A stretch of 32,706 nucleotides of DNA, from positions 1 through 32,706 of IMG/VR virus record IMGVR_UViG_3300018415_000021; one strand, 5' to 3'. Both the position numbers and the translations under genes were made by a program. This stretch comes from a virus. The notes below the pieces were generated by a model, which saw nothing but the letters and a program-made list of their open reading frames with translations, ran no database searches and was not told the origin of the DNA. Below are positions 13,770-20,447 of the stretch, piece after piece. Every line of letters begins with the position of its first letter. The first letter of the stretch is position 1.

Positions 13770-14279
13770 ATGAATATATTTTACTTAGACAACGACCCTG
13801 TTGTCGCTGCACAATCCCATTGCGATGTGCACACCTACAAAATGATATCCGAGTCTGTGCTCATGCTTTGCTGTGCGCATAGGTTTTTGGATGGCGATGA
13901 GTATGCCGACGAGGTTGGCATGTTCCCGATGGGCTACGAGAATCATCCGTGCTCAAAGTGGGTCAGGCAGTCAGCAGCCAACTACAACTGGCTTCTGGTT
14001 ATGGTCACACAACTCGCCAAGGAATATTATCAGCGTTATGGCTCAAAGAAAAAAGAGCCAGTCAATCACAATCATGCTGCTCTGATTCCTGCCCTCAACA
14101 AGTTGCCAGACAACATCCCTTTCGGGAAGTTTACAGAGCCTCACTTGGGCATGCCTGATGAATACAAAGTTGATGACCCAGTTCAATCTTATCGCAACTA
14201 TTACATCGGTGAAAAGGTTGGCCACATTCAAAACGGCACATACAAATTTACGGAGGCACCATCATGGATAAACGCATAA
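13770..14279 (+). CDS. Conserved phage protein (MNIFYLDxDP family), unknown function
   Basis: 169 residues beginning MNIFYLDNDPVVAAQSHCDV. A helical region has YKMISESVLMLCCAHRF and NHPCSKWVRQSAANYNWLLV; later come LPDNIPFGKFTEP and MPDEYKVDDPVQSYRNYYI. I recall proteins with this start and the same later motifs in many phages, sometimes loosely annotated as pyrimidine-dimer glycosylases. I see no proof of that activity. The His, Cys and Asp residues near 17-24 could form a metal or active site. The start has GAGAAAGGA 16 nt upstream. The end overlaps the phosphatase gene by 16 bp, suggesting shared translation and perhaps a role in nucleotide or DNA repair. Confidence 0.7.
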   Translation: MNIFYLDNDPVVAAQSHCDVHTYKMISESVLMLCCAHRFLDGDEYADEVGMFPMGYENHPCSKWVRQSAANYNWLLVMVTQLAKEYYQRYGSKKKEPVNHNHAALIPALNKLPDNIPFGKFTEPHLGMPDEYKVDDPVQSYRNYYIGEKVGHIQNGTYKFTEAPSWINA

Positions 14280-14701
14280 TCATTTGTGATCTTGACGGAA
14301 CTCTGTCTGACTACACTCACCGCATCCGCTACTACAAACAGCGTGATTACGAGAAGTTCAATTCAGAGGGCATCAACGACAAGCCAATCCAAAACATCTG
14401 CAATATTGTCCGCATGCTTGCTGATGACGATGAGACTGAAATAGTCGTAATGACAGCTCGTAACGAACAACACCGCAAGGACACTGAAAAGTGGCTGAGG
14501 CTGAATGATGTTCCTTTCAATAGGTTGATCATGAGACCTGATGGTGACATGGCTTCTGATCCTGATTGCAAAAAGAAGTTGCTTGATGAGCACATAAATT
14601 ACAAAAATGTTTGGTTTGTGCTTGAGGACAGAAAGGTTGTTGTTGACATGTGGAGAGGCGAGGGTCTTACCTGCCTCCAAGTTGCTCCAGGAGACATATG
14701 A
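14264..14701 (+). CDS. HAD-superfamily phosphatase, Pnk 3'-phosphatase-like
   Basis: 145 residues with the HAD motifs. Motif I is CDLDGT with nucleophile Asp9 and acid/base Asp11; motif II is VVMTARNEQHRKDTEKWL with Thr64; a basic stretch near 103-105 gives motif III; and FVLEDRKVVVDMWR supplies the motif IV acids at 121-122 and 128. The TAR...R..T..WL run and EDRxxVVDMWR closely resemble the 3'-phosphatase domain of T4 polynucleotide kinase. It would remove 3'-phosphates from nucleic-acid ends, or act on nucleotides. No kinase domain is fused, unlike T4 Pnk. ACGGAGG precedes the ATG, which lies 16 bp inside the previous gene. Confidence 0.85.
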   Translation: MDKRIIICDLDGTLSDYTHRIRYYKQRDYEKFNSEGINDKPIQNICNIVRMLADDDETEIVVMTARNEQHRKDTEKWLRLNDVPFNRLIMRPDGDMASDPDCKKKLLDEHINYKNVWFVLEDRKVVVDMWRGEGLTCLQVAPGDI

Positions 14702-14958
14702 TGCTTGAGTTGAGATTACTTGGAAACGACATTGAGTTGGACAGGGAAAAGGTTGCTAGGGTGTTTGATGTCCGTGCAACTTTACGATGGGAACTTGAAC
14801 AAGCCATTGAGCGAGCGAATGTTAGTGATGACGACATTCAGTCTCGCATAGACGAAGCATATGAAAAAGGTTATGAGGAAGGAAAAGAATATGGTCTCGA
14901 AGAAGGACGCCAAGAAGGATATGAGCAACGAGAGTCTGAAGAACAGAAAGCCAATTGA
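14698..14958 (+). CDS. Small coiled-coil protein with Tyr-Glu-Gly repeats, 86 aa
   Basis: Begins MMLELRLLGNDIELDREKVA, then a charged helix. The C-terminal third is a short-period repeat of YEKGYEEGKEYGLEEGRQEG type, so that part is likely an extended helix or oligomerisation segment. The ATG at 14698 overlaps the phosphatase stop (ATGA) with CCAGGAG upstream; the adjacent ATG at 14701 is equally possible. The ribosome site and start of the next gene are embedded in its 3' part. Function is unknown. Confidence 0.65.
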   Translation: MMLELRLLGNDIELDREKVARVFDVRATLRWELEQAIERANVSDDDIQSRIDEAYEKGYEEGKEYGLEEGRQEGYEQRESEEQKAN

Positions 14959-15259
14959 GTGCATTGAAGAGGCTCTTGCCACTTTCAAACAACGCAACAA
15001 ACAATATGGCGACAACTATCTTCAGCATGGTCAGGTGATGACTGCTCTGTTCCCCAAAGGCATTAAGTTGGAAACAGTTGAAGACTGGAACAGATTCGGC
15101 ATCGTCAACATGGTCGTGGCTAAGTTGACTCGCTATGCTCAGGCTTGGCCTCAAGTCAACAAGAGCACAATTGATTCAGTTCATGACTTGGGTGTTTATG
15201 CATTCATGCTTGAGTCTTTGGATTCATTCAAGTGGGGAGCAGAAGATGATAGTGTTTGA
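14891..15259 (+). CDS. Phage protein resembling the DUF6378/MazG-like type, 122 aa
   Basis: After a Lys-rich N-terminus the core reads IEEALATFKQRNKQYGDNYL. Then come LETVEDWNRFGIVNMVVAKL and STIDSVHDLGVYAFMLESL. The order (EAL...RxxxYGD, a helix with KLxRY, then DSxxDLxxYAxML) is that of a phage protein type I associate with DUF6378 and, distantly, all-alpha nucleotide pyrophosphohydrolases. The key metal-binding Glu cluster of true MazG is not obvious, so enzymatic activity is uncertain. The start at 14891 is chosen because GAGGAAGGA lies 16 nt before it, a one-base variant of the phage's ribosome motif placed inside the preceding gene. It overlaps the exonuclease gene by 14 bp. Confidence 0.65.
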   Translation: MVSKKDAKKDMSNESLKNRKPIECIEEALATFKQRNKQYGDNYLQHGQVMTALFPKGIKLETVEDWNRFGIVNMVVAKLTRYAQAWPQVNKSTIDSVHDLGVYAFMLESLDSFKWGAEDDSV

Positions 15260-15779
15260 CCTAGAGACCACAGGTTTGCCCAAAGCGGAAGGTTCTGACC
15301 TAGACATTCAACCTCGCATCATTGAGTTCGGTGCAATCAAACTGGACGACAATCTTGAGGAGGTTGAGAGGCTTGAGTTCTTCTGCAATCCTGGGCACCC
15401 ACTTGACCCACAGATCATCAAGATCACAAACATCACCGACGACATGCTCAAAGATGAAAAGCCATTCATCGCGAACTACAAGCCTTTGTGTGAATTCTTC
15501 CTTGGTGAAAAATCAATTGTCGCTCATAACTTGCCTTTTGATAGGAAGATATTAAAATTTGAATTGGAGAGGCTTGACAAACTCACCAAGTTCCCATGGC
15601 CGTATGATCACATCTGCACAGTTGAGGTCGGAGAGTCAGTCTGGGGCAAAAAGCGTAAACTGGGCGACATCTATGAAGATCTGTTCGGTGAAAAGATAGA
15701 GGGAGCACACCGCTCAATCAACGATGTGGAAGCAACTGTCCGCATCATCCAATGGTATAAAAAGGAGGGACATATATAA
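15246..15779 (+). CDS. DnaQ-like 3'-5' exonuclease (DEDDh, proofreading type)
   Basis: 177 residues with the three exonuclease motifs. ExoI is VFDLETTGL with Asp5 and Glu7, ExoII is AHNLPFDRKI with Asp99, and ExoIII is GAHRSINDVEAT with His155 and Asp160. The histidine marks the DEDDh branch, as in the epsilon subunit of DNA polymerase III. Because the phage polymerase has lost the metal ligands of its PHP domain, this enzyme is a good candidate for its separate proofreader. The ATG at 15246 has GGGGAGCAGAAG upstream and starts only four residues before the first catalytic Asp. An upstream in-frame ATG at 15135 would sit inside another gene. The stop overlaps the next start as TAATG. Confidence 0.9.
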   Translation: MIVFDLETTGLPKAEGSDLDIQPRIIEFGAIKLDDNLEEVERLEFFCNPGHPLDPQIIKITNITDDMLKDEKPFIANYKPLCEFFLGEKSIVAHNLPFDRKILKFELERLDKLTKFPWPYDHICTVEVGESVWGKKRKLGDIYEDLFGEKIEGAHRSINDVEATVRIIQWYKKEGHI

Positions 15780-15850
15780 TGGATCCAGCAACTATCGGTT
15801 CAATCGTAGGTGCATTGGTTTTCATTCTTATCAAAGCAGCACTGCAATGA
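15779..15850 (+). CDS. Very small membrane peptide, 23 aa
   Basis: The product begins MDPATIGSIVGALVFILIKA and is nearly all one hydrophobic helix with a single Lys near the end. The ATG overlaps the exonuclease stop (TAATG), an AAGGAGG sits 9 nt upstream, and its stop overlaps the next ATG (ATGA). That combination supports a translated gene despite the length. It would sit in the inner membrane; its role is unknown. It could instead be only a coupling ORF that carries ribosomes to the next gene. Confidence 0.5.
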   Translation: MDPATIGSIVGALVFILIKAALQ

Positions 15851-16011
15851 CAGCGAATGAAATTCAAAGCCACATAGAAAAGATGATCCGCAGGTGGGAA
15901 GAAACCTACACAATCGCTCCTGCGGATTACATTTCAAAACATCAAATGTCAAGCGACATATTATTTTTAGTCAAACAGGTGAAAAATGCTGAACATAAGA
16001 ACCAGGACTGA
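15847..16011 (+). CDS. Small helical protein, 54 aa
   Basis: Begins MTANEIQSHIEKMIRRWEET and continues as amphipathic helix (ISKHQMSSDILFLVKQVKNA). It lies between the membrane peptide (ATGA overlap) and the polymerase gene (26-bp overlap), so it is probably translated with the polymerase. A longer in-frame start at 15724 would run inside the exonuclease gene and is less likely. No family recognised; a small replisome partner is one idea, without direct evidence. Confidence 0.55.
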   Translation: MTANEIQSHIEKMIRRWEETYTIAPADYISKHQMSSDILFLVKQVKNAEHKNQD

Positions 16012-18799
16012 ATACAGTTTCCGTAAAGCCTATGGACCAATCAACAAGGTCATTGAGGCTATCAGCGGAGAGGCTGTTGGCATTTGTGATTCTGGGACTT
16101 GGGGTCATGTGAATTTTGAGCACGCCTGTAAAAAAGCAAACATCAAGCCTCTGCTTGGGGTTGAGATTCCGATCGTGGGAGACGCAACAGATCGCTCAAA
16201 ACAACCAGCCAATGACATGGCATTCATAGCCAAGAACAATGATGGCTTGACAGAGATATATCAGTTGGTGACCAAGAGCACCGACAAAGATCATTTTTAT
16301 TATCATCCTCGTCTCAGTTACGAGGACTTATTTGATATCAGCGACAATGTTATAATTTTAAGTGGAACGAACCCAGATTGGGGATTGTTGCCTTTGACCA
16401 AAAAAGACACTCTTTATATTGAGTTGAATCCAATGAGCACCCGCAAGGCTCTGGACTTCGCAGAGAAAAAAGGCTTTCAAGTCGTGGCCACCTCTGACAA
16501 CTTTTATCCCAAGACCACAGACAAAAAGGCATACGAGGTGTTGGTCGGTCGCAACCGCACAGACCGCACAGCCCAGATGCACATCCTCAATGAGTGGGAG
16601 TGGAGAGACGCAGTGCCATGGGCACCAGAGTCAGCCATTGAGAACACCTACAAGATTGCTGAGATGTGCGACGCAAGTTTGCCAACCGCACAGATGGTTT
16701 CATTTCACGCTGAAAAGACTTTGCGCCAAATGTGTGAGGAAGGTGCACCACCACGCAACATTGACCTCACTGACCCAGTTTATGAGGCTCGTCTTGACCG
16801 AGAGTTGAAGTTGATTGCAGAAAAAGAGTTTGAGGACTATTTTTATGTCATCGCTGACATGATTAACTACGCCAAAGAACACATGCTCGTTGGACCAGCC
16901 AGAGGCTCATCATCAGGCTCACTAGTTTGCTACCTCACAGGCATCACAGACATTGACCCGATTCAGCATGACTTGCTGTTTGAGAGATTCATTGACATCA
17001 CTCGTGAAGACTTGCCTGATATTGATATTGATTTTCAGGACGACCGCAGAGAGATGGTGTTTGAATATCTAAGGCAAAAGTATGGTGCGGAAAAGGTTGC
17101 CCACTTAGGAACAGTCTCTCGCTACAAAGCCAAAAGCACAATCGCAGAAGTTGCCAAAGAACTTGGCATTCCAGCATGGGAAGTGAACGACCTCAAAGGT
17201 GCAATCATTGAACGCAGTTCTGGTGACTCTCGTGCAGCGTTTTGCATTCTTGACACATTCAACGAACTTGATGTTGGCAGAAAGGTGCTTGAGAAATATC
17301 CTCAGATCAAAGTTGCCGCAGACATGGAGAATCATGCCCGACACAATGGCGTTCATGCCGCAGGTATCATTGTCACTGAATATCCCGTCAGCCAATATTG
17401 TTCGGTGTCAGGCCAAACAGGTGCAGCCCAGATTGACAAAAAGGACGCAGAGGATCTTAATCTGCTGAAGATTGATGCTTTGGGCTTGAGGACTTTATCG
17501 GTGCTTCAAGATGTTCTTGATCAGGTTGGGTGGACTCGTGATCAGTTGATAAAATATCCTCTTGAGGATGAAGAGGCATTCAAAGTCCTGAACGACGAAA
17601 AATATGCAGGGATCTTTCAGTTTGAAGGCTACGCATTGCAGTCTGTGACTCGTCAGATGAAAGTGCATAAGTTTGAAGACATCGCAGCAATCACTGCTTT
17701 GGCTCGTCCTGGACCACTCAACTCAGGAGGCACAACTCAGTTCATCAAACGCCACACAGGTGCGGCACCAGTTGAGTATCTTCACCCAATGACTGAGGCC
17801 ATCACAAAGGTGACCAATGGGGTCGTGGTGTATCAGGAACAAGTGATGACAATAGCCAGAGATGTGGGTAAGTTGTCATGGGAAGATGTATCAACCCTCC
17901 GCAAAGCAATGTCCAAGTCATACGGCAAAGAATACTTTGACACATTCTGGGAAAGATTCAAAGTTGGTGCAGCTGAGAATGACATCCCTGAAGACCAAGC
18001 CCAACGCATTTGGGACAACATTAACACAATGGGCTCATGGGCATTCAACCGCTCACATGCAATCGCATATGGCCTAGTCAGCTATTGGTGTTGCGTTTTG
18101 AAGAGCAAGTTTCCTCTGGAGTTTGCTGCTGCTTGCCTCCGCAATGTGAAAGATGACGAACAAGCTGTCAGGCTTTTGCGTGAGGTTGTTAAAGAAGGAC
18201 TCAACTACAAGTCATTTGACAAATTCAAATCAAAGGCCAACTGGTCGGTGCAAGATGGTGAGTTGATCGGTGGTTTGATCGGTATCAAAGGTATCGGTCC
18301 AAAAATGGCTGAGGACATCGTTAACAGACGTGAGATGGCCCAACCTCTGACTCCTCGCCAAGAATCGCTCCTGGACAACGGGAGCACACCCTACGACGAT
18401 ATTTTTGAGTGTGAGAGAAGGTTCGGACACATCAAGGCTGACCCAGCCGCACACAAGATTGTTTCACCCATCACTGACATCATTGATTTGGACGCTGACA
18501 ATCCAGGAATGTTTGTGTTCTTCGGGAAGTTGAAAGAGAAGAACTTGCGGGACATGAATGAGACAGTCAATCTAGCCAAGCGTGGCGGTCGCAGAGTTGA
18601 GAACAATAACCTATGGCTGAATGTGACTTTTGAGGATGACACTGGCCCAATCATTTCAACCATTGATCGTTTCAAATATTCACGCATGGGCAAGCCCATA
18701 GTTGAGGATGGCAGACTTGGTGATTGGTATCTCGTGAAAGGCCAAATCAAAGCAGGATTCAGAAAGATTTATGTAGAAAAAATTCGTAAACTTTCATAA
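15986..18799 (+). CDS. dnaE-like: C-family DNA polymerase (DNA polymerase III alpha/DnaE-like)
   Basis: 937 residues. The catalytic PDIDIDF at 344-350 gives Asp345, 347 and 349. FVYL-like palm and finger regions follow, with ALARPGPLNSGG, VVYQEQVMTIAR and SWAFNRSHAIAYGLVSYW. A helix-hairpin-helix, GLIGIKGIGPKMAEDIV, lies near residue 770, and a C-terminal OB-like segment starts with MFVFFGKL. Bacterial DnaE is about 1160 residues, so the N-terminal PHP domain is reduced. The usual HSxxS and TDHG metal ligands appear as RTEYSF and CDSGTWG, so PHP exonuclease activity is unlikely. The separate DEDDh exonuclease encoded just upstream could supply proofreading. The polymerase probably replicates the phage genome with the AEP primase. 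The start at 15986 has only GGTGAAAA upstream and lies inside the preceding gene. Confidence 0.93.
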   Translation: MLNIRTRTEYSFRKAYGPINKVIEAISGEAVGICDSGTWGHVNFEHACKKANIKPLLGVEIPIVGDATDRSKQPANDMAFIAKNNDGLTEIYQLVTKSTDKDHFYYHPRLSYEDLFDISDNVIILSGTNPDWGLLPLTKKDTLYIELNPMSTRKALDFAEKKGFQVVATSDNFYPKTTDKKAYEVLVGRNRTDRTAQMHILNEWEWRDAVPWAPESAIENTYKIAEMCDASLPTAQMVSFHAEKTLRQMCEEGAPPRNIDLTDPVYEARLDRELKLIAEKEFEDYFYVIADMINYAKEHMLVGPARGSSSGSLVCYLTGITDIDPIQHDLLFERFIDITREDLPDIDIDFQDDRREMVFEYLRQKYGAEKVAHLGTVSRYKAKSTIAEVAKELGIPAWEVNDLKGAIIERSSGDSRAAFCILDTFNELDVGRKVLEKYPQIKVAADMENHARHNGVHAAGIIVTEYPVSQYCSVSGQTGAAQIDKKDAEDLNLLKIDALGLRTLSVLQDVLDQVGWTRDQLIKYPLEDEEAFKVLNDEKYAGIFQFEGYALQSVTRQMKVHKFEDIAAITALARPGPLNSGGTTQFIKRHTGAAPVEYLHPMTEAITKVTNGVVVYQEQVMTIARDVGKLSWEDVSTLRKAMSKSYGKEYFDTFWERFKVGAAENDIPEDQAQRIWDNINTMGSWAFNRSHAIAYGLVSYWCCVLKSKFPLEFAAACLRNVKDDEQAVRLLREVVKEGLNYKSFDKFKSKANWSVQDGELIGGLIGIKGIGPKMAEDIVNRREMAQPLTPRQESLLDNGSTPYDDIFECERRFGHIKADPAAHKIVSPITDIIDLDADNPGMFVFFGKLKEKNLRDMNETVNLAKRGGRRVENNNLWLNVTFEDDTGPIISTIDRFKYSRMGKPIVEDGRLGDWYLVKGQIKAGFRKIYVEKIRKLS

Positions 18800-18900
18800 G
18801 TCTTTGAATTTGTTGAATATAAAAAACACTTTCTTGTTATTTTTTTGTTGCCTTTTTACCCAGAAAGAGCGATACTAACAGAGTAAGGGAAATTGTTCCC
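18793..18900 (+). promoter_or_regulatory. Rightward early promoter with upstream box and leader hairpin
   Basis: TTCATAAGTCTTTGAA (18793-18808) is identical to the 16-mer at 11123. It begins within the polymerase's last codons. TTGCCT (18848-18853), a 17-nt spacer and GATACT (18871-18876) follow. The leader folds as GGGAA/TTCCC (18887-18900, 4-nt loop), followed by ATTTT and GAGAAAGGA (18906-18914). The hairpin sequence differs from the other two but its place is the same. Confidence 0.82.
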
Positions 18901-18921
18901 ATTTTGAGAAAGGAAAATATC

Positions 18922-19434
18922 ATGGAAAAACATACTCCAAATCGCCGTGCAATCACTGACTGGATCGGCAACAGTCGCAAAACTTGGTGTGGTCCATATG
19001 CCATCGCAGTTGCTTGCGGAACTTCATACGAGCCAGCCTATCAGGTTGCCAAAAAAGTTCGTGGCAAGCGTCATGCCAAAGGCATCACCAACACCGACCT
19101 CATGAAGTCATGCAAGGCTCTTGGCGTCAAAGGTGAATGGTTCCCGATCTCAAGTGTTGGTGCTGGCAACAAGTCAAAGATGAAGTTGGAAAATTTCCTC
19201 AAACTTCTTCTTCCTGGCAAGGTGTATGTGATCCAGATCACAAAGCATTTCATCGTTGTTGACACTCGTGACTTCACGACCATTGACAACCAGAACCCTG
19301 ACGCATGGATCGCCATGGAAGCGACTCCACACAAGAACAAACTCGTCCACAACTACTTTGTGGTTGAGAACCCGAAGTTCGATCCCAAGAGCGAAGACGC
19401 TTGGTTGATTGAGCCACTTGCAGCCTCTGCTTAA
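18922..19434 (+). CDS. Putative papain-like/C39-like cysteine peptidase
   Basis: 170 residues. RKTWCGPYAIAVACG at about 20-33 resembles the active-site cysteine (Cys23) at the start of a helix in C39 and papain-like peptidases. KHFIVVDTRDFTTIDNQ at 108-124 has the expected strand with His109 followed by an Asp/Asn (Asp122 or Asn123). MKSCKALGVKGEWFP fits the helix-strand between them. There is no signal peptide or transporter domain, so it would act in the cytoplasm. As first gene behind its own promoter it may be expressed strongly and early, perhaps to cut a host or phage protein or reverse a protein modification (inference). The ATG at 18922 follows GAGAAAGGA by 16 nt. The fold call rests on motif spacing only. 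Confidence 0.6.
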   Translation: MEKHTPNRRAITDWIGNSRKTWCGPYAIAVACGTSYEPAYQVAKKVRGKRHAKGITNTDLMKSCKALGVKGEWFPISSVGAGNKSKMKLENFLKLLLPGKVYVIQITKHFIVVDTRDFTTIDNQNPDAWIAMEATPHKNKLVHNYFVVENPKFDPKSEDAWLIEPLAASA

Positions 19435-19452
19435 TTGAGAAAGGAAAGAATC

Positions 19453-20232
19453 ATGAACTTCAAATGGATGACAGATTACGATCAGGAAATGTTCCGCAGC
19501 CTCAAAGGTCTTGTTAACAATGGTGGCTTTTTCAAGTCATCAGGTCAGGCTGCATTTTTTGAAAAGCGTGTTCGCACTGGCAGCCATCATGTTGGACCAT
19601 GCACTGCTTGGGACAATTCTGTTGATGTTGCTGAAGGCCAGTATGCAATCATTTGCGAAGGCCTGGTTGGGTCTGGTGAAGTCAACTATGTTGACAACTG
19701 GGGCAGTCGTGCTCGTCGTAAGGCATGGATCTTCGTGATTGATGAGGTTGGTGTTGTGGAGATGTTCATTGGTCGCTGCAAACACTACAGCGATGGCTCT
19801 GCCCCGAATGGTGAGAAAACTGTTCGCGAGTTCGTTCGCACTGACGAGGGTCGTGCGCATGACCTTGCTAAGTCTTTCGCCGACGAGCGTGCCGCAAAAG
19901 CCAAAGCCATTGGTGACAAGCGTGCAGCCTCCACTCATGTTGGTGAGGTTGGTGAGCGTATTGAGGTTGAAGGCTTTGCTCGGCTCATCACTTCTTTTGA
20001 TAATGATTTTGGTCGGTCATACATGTATATGATTGAGGACGCAGATGGCAATGCCTACAAGTTTATCGGAACAGGAATCCACACTTCTGAGCAGAGTGCT
20101 GATCGTCGCATCGCTTTCAAAATCAAAGCGAAGTTTACTGTGAAGGCTCACGACGAATACAACGGCCAGAAGCAGACTGTGGTCAACCGCCCAAAGATCA
20201 TCGAGCGGGAAAGCATGGGGGCAGCAGCATGA
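19453..20232 (+). CDS. Hypothetical protein with possible OB-like C-terminal domain, 259 aa
   Basis: The N-terminal 110 residues (start MNFKWMTDYDQEMFRSLKGL) are beta-rich, with aromatic and charged stretches such as KAWIFVIDEVGVVEMFIG. The middle is a helical region rich in Ala, Lys and Arg (SFADERAAKAKAIGDKRAAS). The C-terminal 90 residues look like a five-strand barrel, with GEVGERIEVEGFARL, YMYMIEDADGNAYKFIGTG and AFKIKAKFTVKAHDEY. That pattern suggests an OB or similar nucleic-acid-binding fold, but no family is recognised. The ATG at 19453 follows GAGAAAGGA by 15 nt and the stop overlaps the next start (ATGA). It may work with the SNF2-like helicase downstream. Confidence 0.65.
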   Translation: MNFKWMTDYDQEMFRSLKGLVNNGGFFKSSGQAAFFEKRVRTGSHHVGPCTAWDNSVDVAEGQYAIICEGLVGSGEVNYVDNWGSRARRKAWIFVIDEVGVVEMFIGRCKHYSDGSAPNGEKTVREFVRTDEGRAHDLAKSFADERAAKAKAIGDKRAASTHVGEVGERIEVEGFARLITSFDNDFGRSYMYMIEDADGNAYKFIGTGIHTSEQSADRRIAFKIKAKFTVKAHDEYNGQKQTVVNRPKIIERESMGAAA

Positions 20233-20447
20233 AGAAATATTCAGGCAGTGGCTCACCTTTTGTGCGTGGCGGGATGGATTCTTACTATCGTCGCCCACGC
20301 AACCCTCATTATTACATTGATGGGACTAACGAGTTCGGACACTATTGTCAAATCAGGATTGAAGAGTTGACGGAAGAAGAAACCGAGCAGTATTTTGCTG
20401 GTTACGAAGAAAACGAAGAAAACGGAGATAAGAAAGATTGGGGATGA
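20229..20447 (+). CDS. Small acidic-tailed hypothetical protein, 72 aa
   Basis: Begins MKKYSGSGSPFVRGGMDSYY with a Tyr/Arg/Pro-rich N-terminal part, and ends in a strongly acidic helix (EELTEEETEQYFAGYEENEE). It has ATGA overlaps with the genes on both sides, so it is translated with the 259-aa protein and the SNF2-like helicase. A protein with opposite charges at its two ends could be an adaptor or DNA mimic, but this is speculation; no family recognised. Confidence 0.6.
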   Translation: MKKYSGSGSPFVRGGMDSYYRRPRNPHYYIDGTNEFGHYCQIRIEELTEEETEQYFAGYEENEENGDKKDWG

